In this document: in pieces, positions 30,056 to 38,405 of the stretch
Layout of the letters: each line of letters opens with the position of its first letter
Position numbering within the stretch: the first letter of the stretch is position 1
Assembly (NCBI GenBank): GCA_018402445.1
Contig: JAGYIT010000007.1
Coordinates: forward strand, 806,001 to 870,000
Length of the DNA stretch: 64,000 bases
Origin: Akkermansiaceae bacterium
Lineage (GTDB): Bacteria; Verrucomicrobiota; Verrucomicrobiia; Verrucomicrobiales; Akkermansiaceae
Reading direction: 5' to 3'
Notes under the pieces: generated by a model
Databases searched by the model: none
Seen by the model: the letters and a program-made list of their open reading frames with translations, nothing else
Told to the model about the DNA's origin: nothing
Position numbers and translations under genes: made by a program

Positions 30056-30679
30056 ATGTCGAAATATTCGGGCGAAGAGGTGCTGGTTGTGAAGCGCGGG
30101 CTGTTGGAGGAGCTTGGGATGTTCGAGGGCTTCCGCACGGACGGGGTGGACGATGTGGTGGCGGCTGTGCTGGACGAAACGGCGCACTTTTTCCTGGATC
30201 GTGCGGCGGCGGAGGAAGACCCCGGCCATAAGCAGCTCATCCCGTATTGCATCTTCAAATGCGGCGACCGCGTCCTCCACTACACGCGCGGCAAGGCGGG
30301 CGGCGAGAACAGGCTCCACGCGAAAATTTCCGTCGGCGTCGGCGGCCACATCAATCCCGTGGACATGGCGGAGGGACGTAAAGGCGCCGCCGCCTACTAC
30401 GCCGCCGTGCAGCGCGAGATCGAGGAGGAACTGGACATCGCCTGCGATTACGCGATGCGCATCGTCGGCCTCCTCAACGACGATTCGAACCCCGTCGGCC
30501 AAGTCCACCTCGGGGTCGTGCATCTCGTGGAGCTGGAAAGCGACGAGGTCAGTTCTCGCGAAGACGCGTTGACTGATCTTTCATGGGCGAGCGTTTCCGA
30601 CCTCAACGGCGGGCTTTTCGAAAGGCTGGAGACATGGAGCGCGTTCTGCGCGAGGTGGCTCGCGGAGGAGAATGGGTGA
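30056..30679 (+). CDS. Nudix family hydrolase
   Basis: A 207-residue predicted phosphoesterase. After an N-terminal helix-rich region (EEVLVVKRGLLEELGMFEGF) comes the Nudix fold: LHAKISVGVGGHINPVD, then the box core AVQREIEEELDI. The box is stretched by an insertion between the Gly and the REIEEEL core, as in the COG4112-type phosphoesterase group. The ATG at 30056 is chosen by family N-terminus. The substrate (a nucleotide or similar diphosphate) is unknown. Its stop codon overlaps the start of a 14-bp tandem duplication. Confidence 0.87.
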   Translation: MSKYSGEEVLVVKRGLLEELGMFEGFRTDGVDDVVAAVLDETAHFFLDRAAAEEDPGHKQLIPYCIFKCGDRVLHYTRGKAGGENRLHAKISVGVGGHINPVDMAEGRKGAAAYYAAVQREIEEELDIACDYAMRIVGLLNDDSNPVGQVHLGVVHLVELESDEVSSREDALTDLSWASVSDLNGGLFERLETWSAFCARWLAEENG

Positions 30680-30703
30680 GGCTCCGGCGGTGAGGCTCCG
30701 GCG
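30676..30703 (+). repeat. 14-bp tandem duplication at the Nudix stop codon
   Basis: GTGAGGCTCCGGCG occurs twice in perfect tandem (30676-30689, 30690-30703). The first copy contains the TGA stop of the Nudix gene. It lies 38 bases upstream of the toxin-antitoxin pair and could affect its promoter. Confidence 0.7.
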
Positions 30704-30741
30704 GCTTGACCGGACGGGCTTTTCCGCGTAAATGAAGATCT

Positions 30742-30930
30742 ATGAAAGGAATTTTGGAAATCGAGCGCGAGATCGAGCGGTTGCCCGGTGAGGAGTTCAT
30801 GGAGCTGGCCGCATGGATGTGGCAGCAGGCCGAAGACAAGGGCTTGTTGGCAGCGTGTTTGGAAGCGGATGCTGAGCCGGATGAACGGGCTGACCGGGAT
30901 GAGATCTTTGCCATTTTGGAAAGTCCATGA
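30742..30930 (+). CDS. Small antitoxin-like protein
   Basis: A 62-residue acidic protein (MKGILEIEREIERLPGEEFM, then ELAAWMWQQAEDKG) that overlaps the next gene by 4 bases (ATGA). Short, acidic, helical proteins in this position upstream of RelE/ParE toxins act as antitoxins; the family itself is not recognised and no DNA-binding motif is obvious. The assignment rests on size, composition and overlap. Confidence 0.7.
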   Translation: MKGILEIEREIERLPGEEFMELAAWMWQQAEDKGLLAACLEADAEPDERADRDEIFAILESP

Positions 30931-31205
30931 AGGTCGCCTTCCACAGGCATTTCGCGAAAGACCTGATCAAGATCGGCTCATCAAACGCCAAGGAAAGGAT
31001 CAAGCGAGCCATCCTGGATCTGGAAGAGGCCGGGAGTTTGGACTCGTTTCCCCAAATCAAGTCTATGAAAGGTGCGGGCGCATATCTCCGCATCCGAGTC
31101 GGAGACTACAGGATCGGCCTGACACGCGAGGATGACGGGGATGGTGTTGTTCTGCTGAGAGTCATGCACCGCAGCGAGATCTATCGGCACTTCCCGCCAC
31201 GCTGA
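30927..31205 (+). CDS. RelE/ParE family toxin
   Basis: A 92-residue basic protein with the RelE/ParE fold pattern: FHRHFAKDLIKIGSSNAKER, SMKGAGAYLRIRVGDYRIGL and VVLLRVMHRSEIYRHFP. The R-x-R-x-G-D-Y-R-I strand and the terminal H-R-x-x-x-Y-R-H-F-P are typical of RelE-like mRNA interferases, although ParE-type gyrase action cannot be excluded. It is translationally coupled to the upstream antitoxin-like gene. The protein appears intact. Confidence 0.85.
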   Translation: MKVAFHRHFAKDLIKIGSSNAKERIKRAILDLEEAGSLDSFPQIKSMKGAGAYLRIRVGDYRIGLTREDDGDGVVLLRVMHRSEIYRHFPPR

Positions 31206-31253
31206 TCAGATTTCGGCATTTACCTGCGCCCGTCGTATGTCGATCATCCGCGC

Positions 31254-32633
31254 ATGAGCGATTTCGATGCATTCGAGATAAAGATGCGGGCGGCCGGTAT
31301 GGGCGACGCGCCCGTGGCTGTTTTCAAACGGAACTACGAGGCGCTGCTGCGCGACGAGACTGGGCTGATCCCCGAGGACAGCATCGCTCCCGCCGGTGAT
31401 TTGCCGAAATCGAACGATTTGCCCGAGGGCGACGGCGCGGATCTGCTTGGGCAGACGGTGATCGTGAAACTCAACGGCGGTCTCGGCACGGGGATGGGTT
31501 TGCTGGGGCCGAAGAGCCTACTCGCTGTTCGCGAGGGCGTGAATTTCCTCGATCTCATGGTGCGGCAGACGCTCTCGCTGCGGCAAAGAAGCGGGATGAA
31601 GGTGCGGCTGCTATTGATGAACAGTTTCAGCACCAGCGAGGACACGCTCGCACATCTCCAGCGTTACAAGGCGGAGGGTTTCGCGGACGCGGACGAGGTG
31701 GAGATGATGCAGAACATGGTGCCGAAGATCGACGTCGCCACTTTCAAACCGGTCGAATGGCTCGCCGATCCCGAGCAGGAATGGTGCCCTCCCGGCCACG
31801 GCGATCTCTACCCCGCGCTGGTCGGCAGCGGCTGGCTCGACCGCCTGCTCGCGGAGAGTGTGAAATACGCGTTCGTTTCCAACTCCGACAACCTCGGCGC
31901 CATCCTCGATCCCGCGCTGCTCGCCTTCTTCGCGGAATCCGGTGCGCCGTTCATGATGGAGGTCACGCGGCGCACGTCGGCGGATCGGAAAGGCGGCCAT
32001 CTCGCGATCCGGAAAAGCGACGGCCGCCTGCTGCTGCGCGAGGTCGCCCAGTGCCCGGACGCGGATCTCGATGCTTTCCAGGACATCGACAAGCACCAGT
32101 ATTTCAACACGAACAGCCTTTGGCTAAACCTCGAAAAGCTGAAAGCCCAGCTCACCGCCAACTCCGGCGCGCTGCCGCTGCCGATGATCAAGAACAAGAA
32201 AACCGTCGATCCCCGCGATGCAAAATCACCCGCCGTTTTCCAACTGGAGATCGCGATGGGATCCGCCATCGAGTGCTTCGAGGGTGCGCTGGCTGTGGAG
32301 GTTCCGCGCAGCCGTTTCGCCCCGGTGAAAACCACCGCCGATCTCCTCGCCCTCCGTTCCGACGCCTACGAGGTGCTGGAAGACGGCCAGGTGCGTTTGC
32401 GTGAGGAAAGGGAAGGAGTGCCGCCGGACATCTCGCTTTCCGGCGAATACAAGCTCGTCGATTCGCTCGACTCTCTCGGCGTCCCCAGCCTCATCAACTG
32501 CCGCTCGCTGAAAGTCAGCGGGCTGGTCTCCTTCGATGAGGGCGTGGTCGTCGAGGGCGATGTCACTTTCGAAAACCATCAATCCAAACGCAAGGCCATC
32601 CCGGCGGGCGTTTACAACAACGGAAATTACTGA
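31254..32633 (+). CDS. UTP-glucose-1-phosphate uridylyltransferase (eukaryote-like UDPGP family)
   Basis: It makes UDP-glucose (or a related UDP-sugar) from UTP and the sugar 1-phosphate. The nucleotide-binding loop is VIVKLNGGLGTGMGLLGPKS. It also has LLLMNSFSTSEDT, PPGHGDLYPALVGSGWLDRL, VSNSDNLGA and, near the C-terminus, a left-handed beta-helix segment (LKVSGLVSFDEGVVVEGDVT). This is the UDPGP type found in eukaryotes and some bacteria, not GalU. The length is 459 residues. argH starts three bases downstream, so the two are co-transcribed. Confidence 0.9.
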   Translation: MSDFDAFEIKMRAAGMGDAPVAVFKRNYEALLRDETGLIPEDSIAPAGDLPKSNDLPEGDGADLLGQTVIVKLNGGLGTGMGLLGPKSLLAVREGVNFLDLMVRQTLSLRQRSGMKVRLLLMNSFSTSEDTLAHLQRYKAEGFADADEVEMMQNMVPKIDVATFKPVEWLADPEQEWCPPGHGDLYPALVGSGWLDRLLAESVKYAFVSNSDNLGAILDPALLAFFAESGAPFMMEVTRRTSADRKGGHLAIRKSDGRLLLREVAQCPDADLDAFQDIDKHQYFNTNSLWLNLEKLKAQLTANSGALPLPMIKNKKTVDPRDAKSPAVFQLEIAMGSAIECFEGALAVEVPRSRFAPVKTTADLLALRSDAYEVLEDGQVRLREEREGVPPDISLSGEYKLVDSLDSLGVPSLINCRSLKVSGLVSFDEGVVVEGDVTFENHQSKRKAIPAGVYNNGNY

Positions 32634-32636
32634 CTT

Positions 32637-33989
32637 ATGTGGAAAGGAAGATTTGCACAGGATACCTCGTCGCTGGTCCAACAGTTCGGCGAATCGATCT
32701 CGTATGATTGGCGGCTGTTTCCGCACGACATCGCGGGATCCATCGCCCACGCGCGAGCCCAGCTCAAGGTAGGGTTGCTAACTCAGGAGGAATTTTCGTC
32801 CATAGAGAAATGCCTGCGGGAAATCGAAGCCGAGATCCGGGAAGGGAAATTCGAGTTCAAGACCTCGCTGGAGGACATTCACATGAACATCGAGGCGGAG
32901 CTAACAAAGCGCATCGGCGCGGCGGGCGGCAAGCTCCACACCGCCCGCTCCCGCAACGACCAGGTCGCCACCGATACGCGCCTCTACTGCCGTGCGCAGA
33001 TCGATGAGATCAGCGCCGCGATCCACGACCTCCAGAAAACGCTCGTCGCAAAAGCGGAGCAATACGCCGCCTCGGTGATGCCCGGCTACACCCACCTCCA
33101 GCGCGGCCAACCGGTCACCGTCGGCCACCATTTGCTCGCTTATGTGGAAATGCTTCAGCGCGACAAAGGCCGTCTCAACGATTGCCGCCGCCGCCTCAAT
33201 ATTTCCCCACTCGGCTCCGGCGCGCTCGCCGGATCCACAATCAACCTCGACCGCGAGGCCATCGCGGAGGAACTCGGTTTCGATGGGGTCACCCGCAACT
33301 CGATGGACGCCATCGCGGATCGCGACTACATCGCGGAATTGCTTTTCATCATCTCGATGTGCGGAGTCCACCTTTCCCGCCTCAGCGAGGATCTCATCCT
33401 GTGGTGCTCCAGCGAGTTCGGTTTCGTCTCCCTTTCCGACGCGCACACCACAGGCTCCTCGCTGATGCCGCAGAAAAAGAACCCCGATGTCTGCGAACTC
33501 ACCCGGGGGAAAACGGGACGACTCGTCGGCAACCTGATGAACCTCCTCGTCGCCATGAAAGGCCTGCCGCTCACCTACAACCGCGACCTCCAGGAGGACA
33601 AGCCGCCGCTCTTCGATTCCGTGGACACGATCCTGATGGTGCTCGCTGTGAATACCGAAATGATCGCCGCGATGGAAATGCGCGAAGACCGCTGCCTCGC
33701 CGCCGCCTCCGATCCCATGCTGCTCGCCACCGATCTCGCCGACGCCCTCGTGAAAAGCGGCGTCCCTTTCCGCACCGCCCATGAGCTGGTCGGCAAAGCC
33801 GTCGCTGTGTCCGTGAAATCCGGCGTGCCGCTCGACACGCTTGATCTAACAGCCATCGACCCCGCCTACACGGACGCGATGAAATCCGTCTTCTCCCTGG
33901 AAACCGCCCTCGCCGCGCGAACGAATCCCGGCGCGCCCTCCGTGGCGAACGTGAAACGTGAAATCGAAAGGTGGCGGGCCTGCCTCTGA
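32637..33989 (+). CDS. argH: Argininosuccinate lyase
   Basis: It cleaves argininosuccinate to arginine and fumarate. The 450-residue fumarase/aspartase superfamily protein opens MWKGRFAQDTSSLVQQFGES and has DIHMNIEAELTKRIG, KLHTARSRNDQVATDTRLYC, PGYTHLQRGQPVTVGHHLLA and the signature loop GSSLMPQKKNPDVCELTRGK with the catalytic Ser. All key residues are present. It follows the UDPGP gene by three bases. argA lies nearby on the other strand, but the arg genes are not in one operon. Confidence 0.97.
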   Translation: MWKGRFAQDTSSLVQQFGESISYDWRLFPHDIAGSIAHARAQLKVGLLTQEEFSSIEKCLREIEAEIREGKFEFKTSLEDIHMNIEAELTKRIGAAGGKLHTARSRNDQVATDTRLYCRAQIDEISAAIHDLQKTLVAKAEQYAASVMPGYTHLQRGQPVTVGHHLLAYVEMLQRDKGRLNDCRRRLNISPLGSGALAGSTINLDREAIAEELGFDGVTRNSMDAIADRDYIAELLFIISMCGVHLSRLSEDLILWCSSEFGFVSLSDAHTTGSSLMPQKKNPDVCELTRGKTGRLVGNLMNLLVAMKGLPLTYNRDLQEDKPPLFDSVDTILMVLAVNTEMIAAMEMREDRCLAAASDPMLLATDLADALVKSGVPFRTAHELVGKAVAVSVKSGVPLDTLDLTAIDPAYTDAMKSVFSLETALAARTNPGAPSVANVKREIERWRACL

Positions 33990-34352
33990 AGATTTTTTCC
34001 CAGCGTGCCATCCAGAAGGATTTTTTTTGGACTTATTTTCCTCCCCTATATCGCAAACATAATCGGTAGAAAGCCAAGCTATTTACGGGATGATCTGAGG
34101 CGGCGCCCAACGCTAAATTTTGGGTTGGGAATGAAGTGATTCAACCGTCAATAAACCGTATGAAAGAAACTTTGGTAGAGCAGCTTGAAGAGCTATGATC
34201 GCGTGCAATGAATGTAATGGTGAAGGATTCGAACATCCGCCGCCGCTACGGGATCGTGTGCGTGGTATTGTTTTGGGCATTGAGATTGTAGGGGGCGTGA
34301 GCGGCCTGTGGATGCGGGTTTGTCATGTTGTGGCTGCGGGGTAGGATGGGGC
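33990..34352. other. Intergenic region between argH and lpd
   Basis: About 360 bases of AT-richer DNA. A weak ATCC-AGA-GGAT stem followed by a T8 run at about 34006-34027 could terminate argH transcription. An imperfect inverted repeat CCCAAC...GTTGGG lies at 34106-34129. A 12-codon frame (34160-34198) has no support. Nothing else is recognised. Confidence 0.4.
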
Positions 34353-35745
34353 ATGGAGAAACGGCACTTTGACTATGTGGTGATCGGCGGCGGGAGCGCG
34401 GGGTATGCGGCGGCGCGGACGGCGAGGGAGAAATTCGAAAAAGTGGCGATCATCGATGACGCCGAGGAACTCGGGGGCTTGTGCATCCTGCGCGGCTGCA
34501 TGCCTTCGAAGACGCTGATCTACTCCGCCGAGGTGCTGCACTTGGCGAGGGAGGGCGCGAAGTTCGGCCTGGATATCCCGCAGGCGAGGGTGGACATGAA
34601 GGCGGTGCATGGGCGGAAGGTCGCAACGATCGCGGAATTTGCCTCCTACCGGAAAGGGCAGTTGGAGTCGGACCGGTTCCACCTGATCCGCGACCGGGCG
34701 GTGTTCGTGGATGAGCGGACGGTATCGCTGACGCACGGCGGCGGGCTGGTGACGGCGGATCATTTCATGATCGCGACGGGATCCTCGGTGAAGACGCCGG
34801 ATGTCCCCGGGCTGCGGGAAACGCCGCACTGGACGAGCGACGACGTGCTGGATCTCGATTTCCTGCCGGAGTCGGTGATTGTGTTAGGCGGCGGAGTGGT
34901 GGCCTGCGAACTCGCTCAATTCCTTCGCCGGATCGGCAGCCGCGTGACGCAGATCCAGCGCAGCCCACGCATTCTTTCGGACGGATCGGCGGAGGCATCG
35001 GAGGTGGTGATGAAAGCGTTCCGCGACGAGGGGATCACGCTGCATGTGGATACAGTGCTGGAGTCGGTGGGGAAAGAGGGCGGCGAATATTTCGTCCGTT
35101 TCAGGGAAGCCGGGGAGCTGCGGGAAGTCCGCGCCGCGCACCTTCTCAACGCGCTGGGGCGCAAGCCGAACTCCGGCGGTCTGGGGCTGGAGCGGGCGGG
35201 TGTCGAAACCGGACGCTCCGGCGAAATTCTGGTGAACGAGATGCAGCAAACGGCGAACCCGAGGATTCATGCGGCGGGCGATGTGGTGGGGCTTCACGAG
35301 ATCGTCCACATCGCGATCATGCAGGGCGAACTCGCGGCGCGCCACGCGCTGGGCGAAGCGCTGGAGCCGGTGAACTACAATCACAGGACGGCGGTGGTTT
35401 TCACCGATCCGCAGGTCGCGGCCGCCGGGATTCCCTACGATGAGGCGAAGGGCTTGGGGATGGATCTGGTGGCGGCGGATTACCCTTTCGACGACCACGG
35501 GAAAGTCCATCCTGATGGAGGCGAAATACGGTTACGTGAAGGCGTGGGCGGATCGGACTACGGGAAAGGTAGTAGGTGCGGAATGTGTGGGGAAAGACGC
35601 CGGGGAGCTGATCCACGCTTTGGCGGTGGCGATCACCCTCGGCGCAAGTCCGGCGGATTTGCTGAAAGTCCATTGGTATCACCCGACCCTCAGCGAGATC
35701 TGGAGCTACCCGCTGGAGGATCTGGCGGATGCGCTGGTGGGGTGA
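34353..35745 (+). pseudogene. Dihydrolipoamide dehydrogenase-like flavoprotein, one frameshift
   Basis: A pyridine nucleotide-disulfide oxidoreductase. The first frame has FDYVVIGGGSAGYAAARTA (FAD binding), the redox-active disulfide region GGLCILRGCMPSKTLIYSAE (C-x4-C), the NAD-binding SVIVLGGGVVACELAQFL and IHAAGDVVG. The dimerisation domain continues in another frame: GKSILMEAKYGYVKAWADRT, then HPTLSEIWSYPLEDLADALV, ending at 35745. The shift lies at GGGAAAG near 35504 and is repaired by removing one A. The gene is either a recent pseudogene or intact with a sequencing error. The active-site His-Pro pair (WYHPTLSE) is present in the second frame. It is not next to other 2-oxoacid dehydrogenase genes. 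Confidence 0.85.
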
Positions 35746-35765
35746 AGGCTGCATTCGATGAGGGT

Positions 35766-36197
35766 TCAAATCACCATCAGGTGTTTCGAACGGGCGGCTG
35801 CGACCGCACTGAGCGGGATGTGTTGATCGAAGGTCACGAGTTGTCCTCGGTTCTCCACGGCGAGGGCGAGCAGATAGAGATCGGTGAGGTGTTTGGAGGA
35901 GAGGATGGATGGGTGCTGGAAATGGTGTTCATCCCGTATCGTGAGGGTGTCAGGCCAGAAGCTGTGGTCGGAGTTTGTGATGAAGACGGAGAGGCGGGAT
36001 GTGATTTCGGCTACGCTGAAGATTTGGCTCCGGCTGTAGGCGGCGGAAGCCATGATACGTATCAGTCCGTTTTCCGTGATCGGGCACGATGCCCATGGAC
36101 GTTCCCGCTCGCTCCACCAGACGTGCGCACGATGGTGAAATGCGTGATCCGGATCCATCAGGGCGATGAGAACGTTGATGTCCAACAGGTGGCGCAT
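35766..36197 (-). CDS. vapC: VapC-family PIN-domain ribonuclease toxin
   Basis: A 143-residue PIN-domain protein. Acidic residues expected for the Mg2+-binding site are in MRHLLDINVLIALMDPDHAF (D6, D15), the TENG segment (Glu) and SSKHLTDLYLLALAVENRG (Asp). VapC toxins cleave tRNA or rRNA. The gene starts five bases after the antitoxin gene, in the usual antitoxin-toxin order. It is convergent with lpd. All catalytic positions seem intact. Confidence 0.88.
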   Translation of the reverse strand: MRHLLDINVLIALMDPDHAFHHRAHVWWSERERPWASCPITENGLIRIMASAAYSRSQIFSVAEITSRLSVFITNSDHSFWPDTLTIRDEHHFQHPSILSSKHLTDLYLLALAVENRGQLVTFDQHIPLSAVAAARSKHLMVI

Positions 36198-36202
36198 ATC
36201 GG

Positions 36203-36457
36203 TTAGATTCCTTCGTCCTCCATGATGCGGCGGATATGCTCGGTGGTTACCACCTCGCCGCGCGAGGGCAGCACGGGAATGCCGTTTTTCAAGGTGTAGC
36301 CATTGCCTGATTCCGCGCCGCCGGGGGTAGTTGCATTCGATTGGAGGCCACGCCGGAAAATTTCCGAAAGGATTTTCCCGGCGGTTTTCCGTTCCTTCGC
36401 CGCAAGCTCCTTGGCGGCGAAAAGGACGTCGTCATCAATGTCGAGTGTGGTTCTCAC
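36203..36457 (-). CDS. vapB: VapB-type ribbon-helix-helix antitoxin
   Basis: An 84-residue protein. The N-terminal MRTTLDIDDDVLFAAKELAA, then TAGKILSEIFRRGL is a ribbon-helix-helix DNA-binding domain. The C-terminal part (NGIPVLPSRGEVVTTEHIRR, then IMEDEG) would wrap the toxin. The start is GTG at 36457, and a perfect inverted repeat abuts it, the expected autoregulatory operator. The vapC toxin follows five bases later. Confidence 0.87.
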   Translation of the reverse strand: MRTTLDIDDDVLFAAKELAAKERKTAGKILSEIFRRGLQSNATTPGGAESGNGYTLKNGIPVLPSRGEVVTTEHIRRIMEDEGI

Positions 36458-36484
36458 GCATCTGATGATAACGCATCAGATGCG
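36457..36484. promoter_or_regulatory. Inverted-repeat operator of vapBC
   Basis: GCATCTGATG (36458-36467) and CATCAGATGC (36474-36483) form a perfect 10-bp inverted repeat with a 6-base spacer, extended by one C/G pair. It lies immediately before the vapB GTG start, the expected location for autorepression by the VapBC complex. Confidence 0.75.
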
Positions 36485-36500
36485 GTATTCCAGATCATTT

Positions 36501-37598
36501 TTATCCGCAGTTTTCCGCTCTATCGACTTCCTTAAGCACGAAAGACGATACCTTTTCCGCCGCATCGGGGATGGCGAGTGAGCGGGAGGCACCGGACATG
36601 AGCTTGAGGGCACCGGGGTTGGTGAGGAGTTCGGAAAGGAGTTCGGCGAGCGAATCCGGATTGAGGTCTTTTTGCTGGATCAGCTTCGCGGCTCCGGCGT
36701 CGGCGAAGGCCTTGGCGTTGGCGGTCTGGTGGTCGTCGGCGGCGTAGGGGTAGGGGACGAGGATGGAGGGCAGTCCGGCGAGGGAGATTTCCGTGAGGGT
36801 GGATGCGCCGGAGCGGGCGATGACGAGATCGGCGATGGCGTAGGCGGAGGGCATTTGGTCGCAGAAGCCGATGAGCCGGTAGCCGGGGCGCTGGACGGGA
36901 TGCTCCGCCTGGATGCGGGGGAGATCGTTCGGGCCGGCGATGTGGAGGATCTGGATGTTTTCCGGGAGGAGCGGGGCGGCGTTGGCGACGAGCTGGTTGA
37001 GGCCGAGTGCGCCCTGCGAGCCGCCGGTGACGATGAGGGTGGGCTTGGCGGGATCGAGCCCGAAGCGCTCCGCGGCTTCGGTGCGGGAGGGAAGCTTGTG
37101 GATTTCCGGGCGGGCGGGGGTGCCTGTGAGGAGGGTGGGCTTTTTGAAAAATGCGGCGGCAGGTTGCAGTCCGATGAAGACCTTGTCGCAGAAGCGGGAG
37201 GTGAGCACGTTGGCGCGGCCGGGGCGGGCGTTGGAATCGTGGACGAAGGTTTTCTTGCCCAGCCTGTATCCGGCGTAAACGGGCGGCAGCGAGGTGAAGC
37301 CGCCCATGCCGAGCACGGCGTCGGCTTCGAACTCGCGGATGATTTTTTTCGAGGCCTGGATCGACTTATGGAGCGCCCAGAGGAAGGGAATCATCTTCGG
37401 GGAGAGCGTCGCGGGTTTCGCGATCGCCGGGACGATCTTGAAATTCAGGTGCGGGTATTTCGCGGAGGCCTGGGAGTCGATTTTCTTCTGGGAAATGAGC
37501 AGCAACGGCTCGTGGCCTTGCGCGAGGAGGGATTCCGCGACGGCGATGCCGGGAAACAGGTGGCCGCCGGTGCCGCCGCAGGCGATGAGGATTTTCAT
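36501..37598 (-). CDS. murG: UDP-N-acetylglucosamine-N-acetylmuramyl-(pentapeptide) transferase MurG
   Basis: MurG adds GlcNAc to lipid I to give lipid II on the inner face of the membrane. The 365-residue GT28 protein has MKILIACGGTGGHLFPGIAV, AVLGMGGFTSLPPVYAG, FVHDSNARPGRAN, LIVTGGSQGALGLNQLV and VIARSGASTLTEISLAGLPS, all canonical. It stands alone between two toxin-antitoxin loci rather than in a division cluster. The ATG at 37598 is clear. Confidence 0.97.
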   Translation of the reverse strand: MKILIACGGTGGHLFPGIAVAESLLAQGHEPLLLISQKKIDSQASAKYPHLNFKIVPAIAKPATLSPKMIPFLWALHKSIQASKKIIREFEADAVLGMGGFTSLPPVYAGYRLGKKTFVHDSNARPGRANVLTSRFCDKVFIGLQPAAAFFKKPTLLTGTPARPEIHKLPSRTEAAERFGLDPAKPTLIVTGGSQGALGLNQLVANAAPLLPENIQILHIAGPNDLPRIQAEHPVQRPGYRLIGFCDQMPSAYAIADLVIARSGASTLTEISLAGLPSILVPYPYAADDHQTANAKAFADAGAAKLIQQKDLNPDSLAELLSELLTNPGALKLMSGASRSLAIPDAAEKVSSFVLKEVDRAENCG

Positions 37599-37615
37599 GG
37601 AGGAATTGAGCTAAA

Positions 37616-37649
37616 GATTTTCTCCGCAGTGGCGCTGAGGTCGCGGAGG
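37616..37649 (-). repeat. CTCCGC...GCGGAG repeat upstream of murG
   Basis: CTCCGC and GCGGAG frame a GTGGCGCTGAGGTC core 18 bases upstream of the murG ATG. On the minus strand it reads like the CTCTGCGACCTC-type repeats known beside many bacterial genes, related in style to 159-189. The assignment is tentative. Confidence 0.4.
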
Positions 37650-37693
37650 GACCCGGGGATTGGATATGATTATGAAATGTGGTTGAAGAGTCT

Positions 37694-38086
37694 TCAGTCG
37701 AGGGAATCGACATGCGGATAATCGAGAATTAGGCGGTCGGTTGTGACGAGCGGCATACGGCGCATGCGGGAAGTGGCGATGAGGATGCGGTCGGCGGGGT
37801 CGCGGTGGATGGGTTCCGGCAGCGACCATGCCTCCTCGACGATTTCGCCGGAAATGGGGGCGAGGTTCCAGCCGTTCACTTCCAGCAATGTGCGGAACCA
37901 GGTTTTCCAATGCCCCTCGATCTCGATGCGTCCGCGTTCCTGAAGGCACGCGATCTCGCCTATGGAGATGGCGGAGCACCAGATCTCGGTGTCCGCGGCG
38001 GTGAGCCGCGAGAGGGTGGAGGAAGACAGTCGCTCAGGAGCGGCACTGAAATGGAGGATGGTGCAGGTGTCTAGGAGCAGCTTCAC
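37694..38086 (-). CDS. PIN-domain (VapC-family) toxin
   Basis: A 130-residue PIN-domain protein with the expected acidic residues: MKLLLDTCTILHFSAAPERL (D6), CSAISIGEIACLQERGRIEI (Glu), RDPADRILIATSRMRRMPLV (Asp) and TTDRLILDY. The GTG start at 38086 overlaps the TGA stop of the repaired antitoxin gene (GTGA), showing original translational coupling. The toxin frame is intact although the antitoxin is frameshifted. Confidence 0.88.
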   Translation of the reverse strand: MKLLLDTCTILHFSAAPERLSSSTLSRLTAADTEIWCSAISIGEIACLQERGRIEIEGHWKTWFRTLLEVNGWNLAPISGEIVEEAWSLPEPIHRDPADRILIATSRMRRMPLVTTDRLILDYPHVDSLD

Positions 38087-38332
38087 GGTTTGTTTGCGAA
38101 CATGTTCCAGTCATCCTCGGGTATGGCGGGACCGTCAATGGAGTTGGAGGATACACGCAGGGAGGGAGGCGGCCCAGCCGGGCTGGGATCGGTTTTTGCG
38201 TTGAGGTAGGCCGGTGATGGTGGCGAAGGGCACGTTGCGTTTGCAGACGATGATTTCCTCGCCGCCTTCCGCCCTTTCCAGGAATTCGCTAAGGTGGTTT
38301 TTCAGCTCTCCGATATTTACTGTGGAGGTCAT
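38083..38332 (-). pseudogene. Phd/YefM-type antitoxin, frameshifted by a 4-bp duplication
   Basis: The first part (MTSTVNIGELKNHLSEFLER, then AEGGEEIIVCKRNVPFATIT) is a Phd/YefM-type DNA-binding antitoxin domain. In the sequence as given it ends at 38135 after an unrelated tail. A tandem GGGA duplication at 38160-38169 shifts the frame. Deleting four bases restores SLRVSSNSIDGPAIPEDDWN, then MFANKP, ending at 38083 in a GTGA overlap with the toxin start. The restored tail looks like a normal toxin-binding C-terminus. Confidence 0.8.
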
Positions 38333-38343
38333 GGCTATCTATC

Positions 38344-38361
38344 TAGCCTAAAACTTGGCTA
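38344..38361. promoter_or_regulatory. Possible operator of the Phd-VapC locus
   Basis: TAGCC (38344-38348) and GGCTA (38357-38361) with an 8-base AT-rich spacer lie 12 bases upstream of the antitoxin ATG. This is a small inverted repeat of the kind bound by antitoxins. Confidence 0.4.
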
Positions 38362-38380
38362 AGTCAATTTTTGAAGAAGC

Positions 38381-38402
38381 GGCGACCGAAGATCGCCCCC
38401 AC
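38381..38402 (-). repeat. REP copy directly after prlC
   Basis: 22 bases identical to the gltX and metH REPs, beginning four bases after the prlC stop codon and oriented with its GTGG head toward prlC. It lies between prlC and the toxin-antitoxin locus, where its hairpin could mark the mRNA 3' end. Confidence 0.85.
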
Positions 38403-38405
38403 GGT

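Noticed and set aside
34170..34250. tRNA-like fragments GGTAGAGCAGC and GGATTCGAAC between argH and lpd
   Set aside because: The two motifs are on opposite strands and no cloverleaf, anticodon arm or acceptor stem can be drawn. I consider it chance.
35495..35515. Programmed ribosomal frameshift in lpd
   Set aside because: GGGAAAG is not a known +1 shift site, no stimulatory structure or stop codon is placed there, and other single-base shifts are clustered nearby; error or mutation is more likely.
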